A stretch of DNA of 12,663 nt from Thiomicrorhabdus sp. (GTDB lineage: Bacteria > Pseudomonadota > Gammaproteobacteria > Thiomicrospirales > Thiomicrospiraceae): assembly GCA_021648185.1 (NCBI GenBank), contig JAKITH010000016.1, positions 1 through 12,663 of the forward strand. Direction: 5' to 3'. The notes under the pieces were generated by a model. It did not search any database. It was not told where the DNA came from and saw only the letters and a program-made list of their open reading frames with translations. Made by a program: the position numbers and the translations under genes. Positions 6,919 to 12,663 of the stretch are shown piece by piece (position 1 is the stretch's first letter; the number at the start of each line of letters is the position of its first letter).

Positions 6919-7990
6919 TCGGTCACCTGAATTGCACACCATTAATCGACTCTTTTGGGTCGCAACACTCCTGTTCTTGGGGTTAACCTCATTTTACATC
7001 ACCGCCTACAACGCCTATCAACCTACCGATAAAGAGTGGTTGAGCAATCCAGATTTTAAAGCAGGATTTGACGACTGGAAAATATCGAATCCTGAATGGG
7101 TAAAACAAGATGCGTTTGGCGTGGTGAGCCTTTCATTGCCTGAACCCAAAAAATATCTTGCGTTGTATCAACGATTTGATATCGATTCACGCCTACCTCA
7201 AGAAAAAGAAGGGGATGCACGACCCACACCGTTTTTATTACAGTTATCAGGGGTAGCACGAACGTTTTCGATTGGTACAGGCGATAAAGAGTGGCATGAA
7301 GGCCGTTTGTCTTTGGTTTTTTACGATGAAAAAGGCAAACGGGTGAGCATTAATGCACTTCCCTTGCCGCATCATAATCCTAATTGGCGAGTGTATCGAA
7401 AAACGTTTGAAGTACCCAAACAGGTCGCAAGTGTTCGAGTGAATGTGAATATTTTGCAAGTGGCAGGCACCGTGCAAGTAAAAGAGATTCATTTGATGCC
7501 CGTGGCGCTAAAACCCGAGGCAAAGTGGGTTCAGATGTTTGGGCTAGTGGTCTGGGTGATGATGATGATCTGGTTAATGTCCAGTTATGCACAATATTTT
7601 TGGAGCCGATCAAAAATTGGCGTGCTGTTTGTCGCCGTATTAATGGTGGGGGCGATTGTCTCAGGCGACATTAAGTTGCAGTTGATGAATCAACTGCCTG
7701 AACTGGTTTACTCAATCACACCTTCCTTAACCTTGGACAAGGACGTATTTGCCCACTTTTTATTCTTTTTTATCGCGGCCTTAATCATGGTCATAGCTTC
7801 TCGCCATAAAGTGTGGTGGCAGGTACTCATTGATTTAGTGTTACTCGGCTTATTTATTGAGTGCGCCCAAGTGTTTGTAGAGGGAAGAACCGCAGACATT
7901 ATGGATTTATGGGTGGATATGGTTGGCATAATTGCAGGCGGAATCGTGGCAGGGTTTTGGTTCCTCCTCCGTACGATGGTGTGTCGATAG
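6902..7990 (+). CDS. Membrane protein with periplasmic jelly-roll-like domain and C-terminal VanZ-like domain
   Basis: 362-residue protein. Seen: an N-terminal membrane helix (about 17-36), then a large outside region (about 45-205) opening with SNPDFKAGFDDWKIS. That pattern (NxDFxxGxxxW) is typical of carbohydrate-binding/galactose-binding-like jelly rolls. Four or five membrane helices follow (about 210-231, 238-255, 285-300, 306-325, 339-357). The last four carry the VanZ-like signature: KDVFAHF (280-286), E320-xx-Q323, R329-xx-D332-xx-D335, then a glycine-rich helix. VanZ proteins are best known from teicoplanin resistance, but most members have no known job. Start: ATG 6902, inside the end of the preceding gene, with no strong ribosome binding site, so coupling is likely. 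As the last gene of an LPS-related run, a cell-surface glycan role is possible. Domain calls are good; function is not assigned. Confidence 0.8.
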   Translation: MRQLFNRSPELHTINRLFWVATLLFLGLTSFYITAYNAYQPTDKEWLSNPDFKAGFDDWKISNPEWVKQDAFGVVSLSLPEPKKYLALYQRFDIDSRLPQEKEGDARPTPFLLQLSGVARTFSIGTGDKEWHEGRLSLVFYDEKGKRVSINALPLPHHNPNWRVYRKTFEVPKQVASVRVNVNILQVAGTVQVKEIHLMPVALKPEAKWVQMFGLVVWVMMMIWLMSSYAQYFWSRSKIGVLFVAVLMVGAIVSGDIKLQLMNQLPELVYSITPSLTLDKDVFAHFLFFFIAALIMVIASRHKVWWQVLIDLVLLGLFIECAQVFVEGRTADIMDLWVDMVGIIAGGIVAGFWFLLRTMVCR

Positions 7991-8106
7991 GGATGCCATC
8001 AGACTGCTTCTTCAGTTATTGTGTCAAAGGTTAGTCATGGGCTTTTAACCCGCTCCCAGCCTCCCCCTTGCCAAGGGGAGGAGCAACAAATTCCAGATAT
8101 GTATTC
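7991..8106 (+). repeat. Partial copy of GC-rich palindromic repeat (copy 1)
   Basis: Bases 7996-8085 match the reverse complement of 12224-12312 with three substitutions and one single-base indel. Weaker similarity continues to about 8106 (matching down to 12203). It consists of the 50-bp centre of the element and one 40-bp arm containing a C/G-rich hairpin (8059-8082). The second arm seen in the other copy is absent, because the VanZ-domain gene stops at 7990. Non-autonomous, no coding capacity. Together with 8107-8162 it makes up the 172-bp gap. Confidence 0.85.
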
Positions 8107-8126
8107 TTAAGTGAATGATTAACAAG

Positions 8127-8157
8127 GCATTATTTTAATGCGCTAGCCCTGGGGGCT
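8127..8157 (-). terminator. Two small hairpins after the phosphofructokinase gene, possible weak terminator
   Basis: Directly downstream of the minus-strand stop at 8163 lie AGCCC-3 nt-GGGCT (8145-8157, short stem) and GCATTA-3 nt-TAATGC (8127-8141). There is no good run of T after either stem, so intrinsic termination is only possible. Part of this stretch belongs to the 19-bp sequence repeated at 12393. Confidence 0.3.
8133..8151 (+). repeat. 19-bp direct repeat, first copy
   Basis: TTTTAATGCGYTARCCCTG occurs here and at 12393-12411 in the same orientation, differing at two positions. It lies 47 bp beyond the end of the palindromic repeat arm here and 38 bp beyond it at the other copy. In both cases a small GC hairpin follows or overlaps it. 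Confidence 0.7.
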
Positions 8158-8162
8158 CTACG

Positions 8163-9497
8163 TTATTTTATGGCTTGAAATTTAGGCAATTTTTTGGTGA
8201 CTTCTTGAAATTCAATCACTGGAATGTCAGGCAATCCATTTTTAAATGGCACGGGGCGTTCGCCTTGAATCAGTGGGCGAAGATAGTGCAATGCTTCCGC
8301 CGTTAAATCCATGCCATCCGAGCTAATAAAGGCATCGGGTACGGTCTTTTCTAAATTGGCCACCTCATGGAGTGGTACGTTTTTAAACTGCCAAGTAAAG
8401 GGTTGTTCACTGGTGATCGTGACAATCGGCAACACGCCGTGCAATCCTTGTTTGGCCGCTTCCACCGCCGCAACGCCCGCATCGTACGCCATTTGCCAAT
8501 CGGTTTTAGACACCAAATGACTGGCAGAGCGTTGTAAATAATCGGGAATGGCGTAGTGGCTTTTTACATTAAAGGTATCGCTAACCAGTTTAGAAATGCT
8601 GTAACCCACGCCACCCAGTTGGGTATAGTCTCGCTCATGGGTGTGTTCAATGTTGGCAATGGTGAGGTAGTCGCCTTGTTGATTTCGCAATCCTTCGGAC
8701 ACCGCACAGACGCAATAGCCTTTTTGATTAATCAGGTGTTGCACTTTCTTTAAGAACGCCGTTTGATCAAAAGCGCGTTCTGCGGGGAGTAAAATCAGTG
8801 GCACATCGGGCATCACATCTTTAATGAGCCCGGCGGCCAAGGTCAGCCAACCCGTATTGCGTCCCATGGTCTCCATTACAAAAAAACGGGTGGAGGTGTC
8901 GTGCATTGAGAGCGTATCGAGCGTGGCTTCTAAAAAACTGCTGGCCAAGTATTTGGCCGCACTGCCAAACCCTGGGCTACAGTGTGAGATGGCCAAATCA
9001 TTGTCGATGGTTTTGGCCACACCAATACAGTTAACGGGGTGGTTGTGTTGACGGCAGTAGTCGCCCACTTTTTGCGCGGTAATCATTGAGCCATTGCCAC
9101 CGTTGTAAAAAAACGTACCAATGCGATAGGTTTTAAAAATTTCCAACATACGCGCGTATTGCGCGGGGTTGTGTTCCAGTGGGTCTAAATCAAAACGACA
9201 CGCTTTAAAGATGGCGCCCGGTTGGTATTTGATGGCGGTTAAAGGCTCTTTTTCTAAGCTGGATAAATCAATTAAACGCTCCTCTAAAATGCCTTTAATG
9301 CCATTAAATGCACCGTACATTGTGCCAAACTGATTTGGATTCGCAAACACCGTTTCAATCACCGCCGCCGCACTGGCGTTAATCACCGCCGTTACGCCAC
9401 CCGCTTGCGCGTACAGAACATTGTTAATGGGGGCGGAAGAAGTAGAAGAGGGGGGGGGACTCTTTTTAGTGCCCCCTTGAGGGGTAGAAAATTTCAT
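8163..9497 (-). CDS. pfp: 6-phosphofructokinase, probably of the pyrophosphate-dependent family
   Basis: Interconverts fructose 6-phosphate and fructose 1,6-bisphosphate. The PPi-type reaction is reversible and can serve glycolysis or replace fructose bisphosphatase, for example in the Calvin cycle. Seen: 444 residues. A 24-residue Ser/Pro-rich N-terminus precedes NVLYAQAGGVTAVIN, which resembles the AQSGGPTAVIN start of PPi-type enzymes. YNGGNGSM (G133-S137) and AKTIDNDL follow, with K162 and catalytic D165, then METMGRNTGWL and VSEGL. K162 (E. coli position 124) is the PPi-type residue. G136 (position 104) is the ATP-type residue where PPi enzymes usually have Asp. ATG 9497 overlaps the rnd stop as ATGA, with AAGAG 8 bases upstream. 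A C9 tract encodes Pro14-Pro16. Family is firm; the phosphate donor is not. Confidence 0.88.
   Translation of the reverse strand: MKFSTPQGGTKKSPPPSSTSSAPINNVLYAQAGGVTAVINASAAAVIETVFANPNQFGTMYGAFNGIKGILEERLIDLSSLEKEPLTAIKYQPGAIFKACRFDLDPLEHNPAQYARMLEIFKTYRIGTFFYNGGNGSMITAQKVGDYCRQHNHPVNCIGVAKTIDNDLAISHCSPGFGSAAKYLASSFLEATLDTLSMHDTSTRFFVMETMGRNTGWLTLAAGLIKDVMPDVPLILLPAERAFDQTAFLKKVQHLINQKGYCVCAVSEGLRNQQGDYLTIANIEHTHERDYTQLGGVGYSISKLVSDTFNVKSHYAIPDYLQRSASHLVSKTDWQMAYDAGVAAVEAAKQGLHGVLPIVTITSEQPFTWQFKNVPLHEVANLEKTVPDAFISSDGMDLTAEALHYLRPLIQGERPVPFKNGLPDIPVIEFQEVTKKLPKFQAIK
9450..9458 (-). repeat. C9 homopolymer tract in the phosphofructokinase gene
   Basis: Nine C in a row on the coding strand, exactly codons 14-16 (Pro-Pro-Pro), upstream of every catalytic motif. 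Any change other than a multiple of three would stop production of the enzyme. Confidence 0.95.
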
Positions 9498-10705
9498 TGG
9501 TTTTGCTCTTGGGTGAATATAATTTGTCTATTTTTTATGCTCAGTGTGCCTTGCCCCTGTAGTATCGCTAAAAGGGGTTGACCAATCAACAGGTTTCGCC
9601 AGCCTGAAAATAACGGTTTTTCGGGTGAATCTCCCCTTAATATGGCGTGAATATCATTACGCTGAAGAAGTGAAGGCAAGTTTAAACGGTACTCAATGGC
9701 AACTTGTTGGGCATATCCATTGAGCAGCTGAATTATCGCGTCCTCTTGCGCTGTAGGAGAGGGTACTTTTTTGGGAGGCTGTGGCCACTGATCGGGGGTT
9801 TGTTCAAACACCGCATCAATTAGCGCAATCCACTCCTCGCCGTAACTCATAATCGAAGACGATTTGATGTGCGGCACTTTATACAACGCCTCCACCGTTT
9901 TGGGCGGACGCTTTGCCATCTGAGTAATCACTTCGTCATTCATCACCCATTTTTTAGGCTGATTATGTGTAATGGCAAAGGTTTCACGCCACTCCGCTAA
10001 GGCATACGCAATCGCCAACTGTTTTGGTTTAAAGCCCTTAATACCTTTTAATTTTGCCCCCGCCGTTTTAGGGTCAATCACATACAGCGACTCATTTAAG
10101 AGGGCATCGCACTCCTCGTTTACCGCATTGAGTTCTTCGGAGCTAAGCGCCTTTAGGCAGTGTTCATATAACGGCGCAAGGTAGCGAACATCGTCCAGTG
10201 CATACTCAATTTGAGCTTCCGTTAGCGGGCGAGCGTGCCAGTTGGTGCGCGTTTGGCTTTTGTCGATGGTAATGCCCAGTGTCTCTTTAACCACCCGAGC
10301 AAATCCTGCCATTTCGCCAAGCTTTAAAAAGAGGGTGGCGATTTGTGTATCAAAAATTGCCACGGGCATCTTATGCGCAAGTTGGTACAATACTTCAATG
10401 TCTTGGCGAGCGCAGTGAAACACTTTTAAGGTGTTTGCATCGCATAACAGGTCAATAAAAGGCGCAAGCGCGTCTTTTGGATGCACTTGCGTACTGCTCT
10501 CTTGTATTTTAAGCGGGTCAATAATCGCCAGTTGCCCTAGGCAGTCTTGAATTTGAATAAGGCTGAGATTGGGAAAGTAAGTGTCCTCCCGCACAAATTC
10601 GGTATCAATCGCAATCCAAGTAATTTCTGGGCAGTTGATAAGGTGTTGGCAGTAATCATTGAGTTGGGATTCGGTTTCGACCGATAAAAAAGTAGATTGA
10701 GTCAT
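9494..10705 (-). CDS. rnd: Ribonuclease D (3'-5' exoribonuclease, tRNA maturation)
   Basis: Trims 3' ends of tRNA precursors and other small RNAs; cytoplasmic. Seen: 403 residues, near the usual 370-400. The exonuclease domain has the DEDDy set: D34 and E36 in AIDTEFVRED, D102 in FHCARQDIEVLY, and Y168/D172 in YALDDVRYLAPLY. An HRDC domain follows (about 205-290; KGFKPKQLAIAYALAEWRE, MNDEVITQMAKRPP), and a C-terminal second HRDC-like region. ATG 10705 starts the protein as in relatives but lacks an evident ribosome binding site. The frame is open further upstream into the divergent mpl start region. Only 47 bp separate it from mpl, so promoters of the two must be close or overlap. Its stop overlaps the following phosphofructokinase start, so the two are probably one transcript. 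Confidence 0.94.
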   Translation of the reverse strand: MTQSTFLSVETESQLNDYCQHLINCPEITWIAIDTEFVREDTYFPNLSLIQIQDCLGQLAIIDPLKIQESSTQVHPKDALAPFIDLLCDANTLKVFHCARQDIEVLYQLAHKMPVAIFDTQIATLFLKLGEMAGFARVVKETLGITIDKSQTRTNWHARPLTEAQIEYALDDVRYLAPLYEHCLKALSSEELNAVNEECDALLNESLYVIDPKTAGAKLKGIKGFKPKQLAIAYALAEWRETFAITHNQPKKWVMNDEVITQMAKRPPKTVEALYKVPHIKSSSIMSYGEEWIALIDAVFEQTPDQWPQPPKKVPSPTAQEDAIIQLLNGYAQQVAIEYRLNLPSLLQRNDIHAILRGDSPEKPLFSGWRNLLIGQPLLAILQGQGTLSIKNRQIIFTQEQNQ

Positions 10706-10752
10706 AACTAAGCAGTGTAAAAGAGTGATGGAATCAGAGCAAGGATAATTAA

Positions 10753-12195
10753 GTGAAAGTGTCAAATAACGTAACAAAAATTCATATTTTAGGCATCGCA
10801 GGCACCTTTATGGGAGGCATTGCACAATTAGCAAAAGCCATGGGCGTGCAGGTCTCAGGTTCCGATAAAGCCATTTATCCACCCATGAGCACCCAATTAG
10901 AGCAAGCAGGCATCGACGTTTCATTAGAGAACGACCTTAACTTTTTAAATAACGCGCCCGATGTGGTGGTCATTGGCAACGCCAAAAGCAGAGGCGATGC
11001 CGCAGTAGAAGCCACGCTCAATACCCTACAACCCTACACCTCCGGCCCCCAATGGTTGGCCGAAAACCTCCTGCACGATCGTTGGGTCATTGCCGTAGCA
11101 GGCACACACGGTAAAACCACCACCGCTTCCATGGTCGCATGGATTTTAGAGTACGCAGGGTTAGAACCGGGGTTCTTAATTGGTGGCGTGCCCAGCAATT
11201 TTGGCGTGTCCGCTCGACTAGGCAAACGCCCCTTCTTTGTGGTCGAAGCCGACGAATACGACACCGCTTTTTTTGATAAACGCTCTAAGTTTGTGCATTA
11301 CCACCCGCGAACGCTGGTCATTAATAACCTAGAATTTGATCATGCCGATATCTTTGACAACCTAGAAGCCATTCAAACCCAATTTCACCACTGCGTAAGA
11401 ACCGTGCCTAATAACGGGTTAATCATTACTCCTAACGACGAATCTAATGTGGATGAGATGATTGCTAAAGGGTGCTGGACGCCAGTTCAAACCCAAGGAA
11501 AAGAGAGGGGGGGGGAGAAAATTCCAGACTGGTCTTATGAACTTATTCAGCCAGACGGCTCGGTATTTAATGTGTTGCATCAAGGCAAAAATATAGGCCA
11601 AGTTGACTGGTGCATGACGGGCTTACACAATATTCGTAATGCGTTAAGTGCGCTGGCCGCCGCGCACTATTCTGGCGTTATGGCTCGTTGTGCCGTAGAG
11701 GCATTAAGCCAATTTAGCGGCGTTGCACGACGCATGAGCTTGGTTGGAACGGTTCAGGTAAAAGAGGGGGGGGGAGAAATTATTCTTTACGACGATTTTG
11801 CCCATCATCCCACCGCCATCGCCACCACCCTTGAAGGGGCTAAAAAACAGTTAAACACGCAAGAAACCACCCATAAAACACCCCATCAAAAACGACTTAT
11901 AGCCGTATTTGAACCCCGCTCCAACACCATGCGAATGGGCATACATCAAACCACGCTTCCCACCGCCTTTCAAGAAGCCGATGCCGTGTACGCCTTTATA
12001 GACCCCGCATGGAACTGGCAACTCAATAGCGACTCTTTTACACAACCCATCACCATCGCATCCAGTTACGAACAATTGCTGTCGCAGTTATTAACCGACT
12101 TACAAGCGGGCGATACCGTCGTCATAATGAGCAACGGCAGTTTTGGCGGAATACACCAACGCCTGTTGCAAGCACTGAAAAAAGCCCAAAAATAA
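10753..12195 (+). CDS. mpl: UDP-N-acetylmuramate:L-alanyl-gamma-D-glutamyl-meso-diaminopimelate ligase
   Basis: Murein recycling enzyme that joins the recovered tripeptide to UDP-MurNAc with ATP in the cytoplasm. Seen: 480 residues (E. coli Mpl 457). The N-terminal Mur ligase domain starts KIHILGIAGTFMGG, with GSDKAIYPPMS and IGNAKSRG. The central domain has ATP loop GTHGKTTT (117-124), EADEYDTAFFDKRSKF and NNLEFDHADIFDNL. The C-terminal domain has LYDDFAHHPTAI (FAHHP 349-353), FEPRSNTMRMG and MSNGSFGGIHQ. These match Mpl better than MurC. Start: GTG 10753 with AAGG 8 bases upstream. Two G9 tracts lie in it (11507-11515 and 11766-11774). They encode Gly-rich loop insertions at KERGGEK and KEGGGEI, at places where E. 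coli Mpl is shorter or unlike. It is divergent from rnd and followed by the palindromic repeat. Confidence 0.95.
   Translation: MKVSNNVTKIHILGIAGTFMGGIAQLAKAMGVQVSGSDKAIYPPMSTQLEQAGIDVSLENDLNFLNNAPDVVVIGNAKSRGDAAVEATLNTLQPYTSGPQWLAENLLHDRWVIAVAGTHGKTTTASMVAWILEYAGLEPGFLIGGVPSNFGVSARLGKRPFFVVEADEYDTAFFDKRSKFVHYHPRTLVINNLEFDHADIFDNLEAIQTQFHHCVRTVPNNGLIITPNDESNVDEMIAKGCWTPVQTQGKERGGEKIPDWSYELIQPDGSVFNVLHQGKNIGQVDWCMTGLHNIRNALSALAAAHYSGVMARCAVEALSQFSGVARRMSLVGTVQVKEGGGEIILYDDFAHHPTAIATTLEGAKKQLNTQETTHKTPHQKRLIAVFEPRSNTMRMGIHQTTLPTAFQEADAVYAFIDPAWNWQLNSDSFTQPITIASSYEQLLSQLLTDLQAGDTVVIMSNGSFGGIHQRLLQALKKAQK
11507..11515 (+). repeat. G9 homopolymer tract 1 in mpl
   Basis: Nine G in a row spanning codons 252-255 (R-G-G-E), flanked by purines (AAGAGA before, AGAAAA after). 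It sits in a linker before the C-terminal half. Confidence 0.95.
11766..11774 (+). repeat. G9 homopolymer tract 2 in mpl
   Basis: Nine G in a row spanning codons 338-341 (E-G-G-G), just before the conserved LYDDFAHHP motif. The flanks are nearly the same as at tract 1 (AAAGA before, AGAAAT after). Confidence 0.95.
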
Positions 12196-12224
12196 TGAAA
12201 TTGAATAAATGTCTGAAATTTATT

Positions 12225-12354
12225 GCTCCTCCCCCTGCCAAGGGGGAGGCTGGGAGGGGGTTAAAAGCCCATGACTAACCTTTGACACAATAACTGAAGA
12301 GCAGTCTGATGGTATTAACCCCACCCCTGCCCTCCCCTTGGCAAGGGAGGGAGC
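12225..12354 (+). repeat. 130-bp palindromic repeat element (copy 2), MITE- or REP-like
   Basis: Left arm 12225-12264 and right arm 12315-12354 are 40-bp inverted repeats matching at 32 of 40 positions. Each arm also folds on itself through a CTCCCC/GGGGAG-type hairpin with a TGCCA or TGGCA loop. The 50-bp centre (12265-12314) has no coding capacity but is almost identical to that of copy 1, in inverted orientation. It begins 29 bp after the mpl stop, and could also act as a transcription end for mpl. The arms' C/G-rich hairpin sequence is of a type found scattered through many bacterial genomes. It cannot move by itself. Confidence 0.8.
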
Positions 12355-12498
12355 CTAACGTGTGCATTTACCTGTTCCTACACTTAATGTTTTTTTAATG
12401 CGTTAACCCTGCCTTAGGCAGCCTTTGCGTGAAACGAAGAACTCGGCGCCTGCTTGGGGTAAGTCGAGAAAGGTGTGCAAAGGTCTCAATAAAACTGC
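12355..12498. other. Unassigned intergenic sequence between mpl and the antiporter gene
   Basis: The rest of the 303-bp gap between convergent genes. It holds the second copy of the 19-bp repeat (12393-12411), a CTGCC-TTA-GGCAG hairpin (12409-12421) without a T-run, and a 7-bp inverted pair CCTTTGC/GCAAAGG (12422-12428 and 12477-12483) too far apart to be convincing. I see no open frame or tRNA. Confidence 0.5.
12393..12411 (+). repeat. 19-bp direct repeat, second copy
   Basis: Same orientation as the copy at 8133-8151, two differences. It overlaps the start of the CTGCC/GGCAG hairpin. Confidence 0.7.
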
Positions 12499-12663
12499 TT
12501 ATTTCATTTTATTTTGAGTGCGGTCTACTTGCTTGATTTTGATATGAATGGCGGCTTTGGCCATTAGATGTGCGCTTACGGGTGCGGTGATGAATAGGAA
12601 GACGGTGATTAATACTTCATGCAAACTAACGCCATCGGAGCTAAAACTAAAATAGAGTGCTGA
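12499..12663 (-). CDS. mnhG: MnhG/PhaG-type subunit G of a multisubunit cation/proton antiporter, C-terminal part
   Basis: Subunit of the Mrp/Mnh/Pha complex in the inner membrane, which exchanges Na+ or K+ for protons and helps with salt and alkali tolerance. Seen: the last 54 residues, with the N-terminus beyond the window edge. SALYFSF is followed by HEVLITVFLFITAPVSAHLM and AKAAIHIKI, a match to the last membrane helix of the family (S. aureus MnhG has the like LIVAIIFVLITGPLSSHMI region). A polar tail ends at the stop. On the minus strand it converges on mpl. The other subunits would lie upstream, outside the window, because subunit G is usually the last gene of the operon. Confidence 0.85.
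   Translation of the reverse strand, partial: SALYFSFSSDGVSLHEVLITVFLFITAPVSAHLMAKAAIHIKIKQVDRTQNKMK

Noticed and set aside
7996..12354. Repeats as a CRISPR array
   Set aside because: Only two dispersed inverted copies, no regular repeat-spacer pattern and no cas genes.
12355..12498. Possible tRNA or small RNA in the GC-rich hairpin region
   Set aside because: No cloverleaf, no anticodon arm or T-loop motif, no clear promoter; only short unrelated hairpins.
12515..12525. GAGTGCGGT, like the Haemophilus DNA uptake sequence, considered because comEC is present
   Set aside because: A single near match inside the mnhG coding sequence (another partial match at 5878); no enrichment visible in the window.

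Overview
The window looks like chromosomal DNA of a Gammaproteobacterium with moderate GC content (mid-40s % by eye). Pointers to this are lipid A and KDO genes in a comEC-lpxK-trm112-kdsB order, RNase D, Mpl, and a small-subunit (clade 3 type) catalase. A pyrophosphate-type phosphofructokinase and the end of an Mrp/Pha-type cation antiporter would fit a sulphur-oxidising autotroph of the Thiomicrospira/Hydrogenovibrio/Thiomicrorhabdus kind. That genus-level guess is an inference; no marker gene in the window settles it.

Layout. (1) 1-2070, all minus strand: the N-terminal 257 codons of a catalase (cut by the window edge), a YceI-family exported protein, and a DUF2062 membrane protein. The 81-bp gap upstream of the catalase holds three closely packed inverted repeats around a possible -10 box and the ribosome binding site. 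(2) 2054-7990, plus strand: a compact six-gene run of comEC, lpxK, a Trm112/YcaR-like protein, kdsB, a 68-aa membrane protein and a VanZ-domain protein. Neighbouring genes overlap by 4, 11 and 17 bp or are separated by 4 and 16 bp. The start codons of comEC (alternative start) and the divergent DUF2062 gene share one CATG. (3) 7991-8162: a partial copy of a GC-rich palindromic repeat. (4) 8163-12195: rnd and a phosphofructokinase gene on the minus strand (ATGA overlap), divergent from mpl on the plus strand. (5) 12196-12498: a full 130-bp copy of the same repeat in inverted orientation, then unassigned sequence. (6) 12499-12663, minus: the C-terminus of an MnhG/PhaG antiporter subunit, cut by the window edge.

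How the genes fit together. LpxK and KdsB supply lipid A phosphorylation and CMP-KDO for lipopolysaccharide, and ComEC is the DNA-uptake channel. The last two genes of the run are membrane proteins of unknown function that may act at the cell envelope. Mpl recycles murein peptides. The phosphofructokinase would run glycolysis, or run in reverse as the fructose-bisphosphate step of the Calvin cycle. Catalase and YceI suggest a stress-related pair, though co-regulation is not shown.

No clear new multi-gene defence or mobile system is visible. The points most worth a second look are: the nested inverted repeats in the catalase leader; three 9-base G/C tracts inside two neighbouring metabolic genes (possible slippage sites); a phosphofructokinase active site that mixes ATP-type and PPi-type residues; and the inverted repeat pair bracketing pfp-rnd-mpl.
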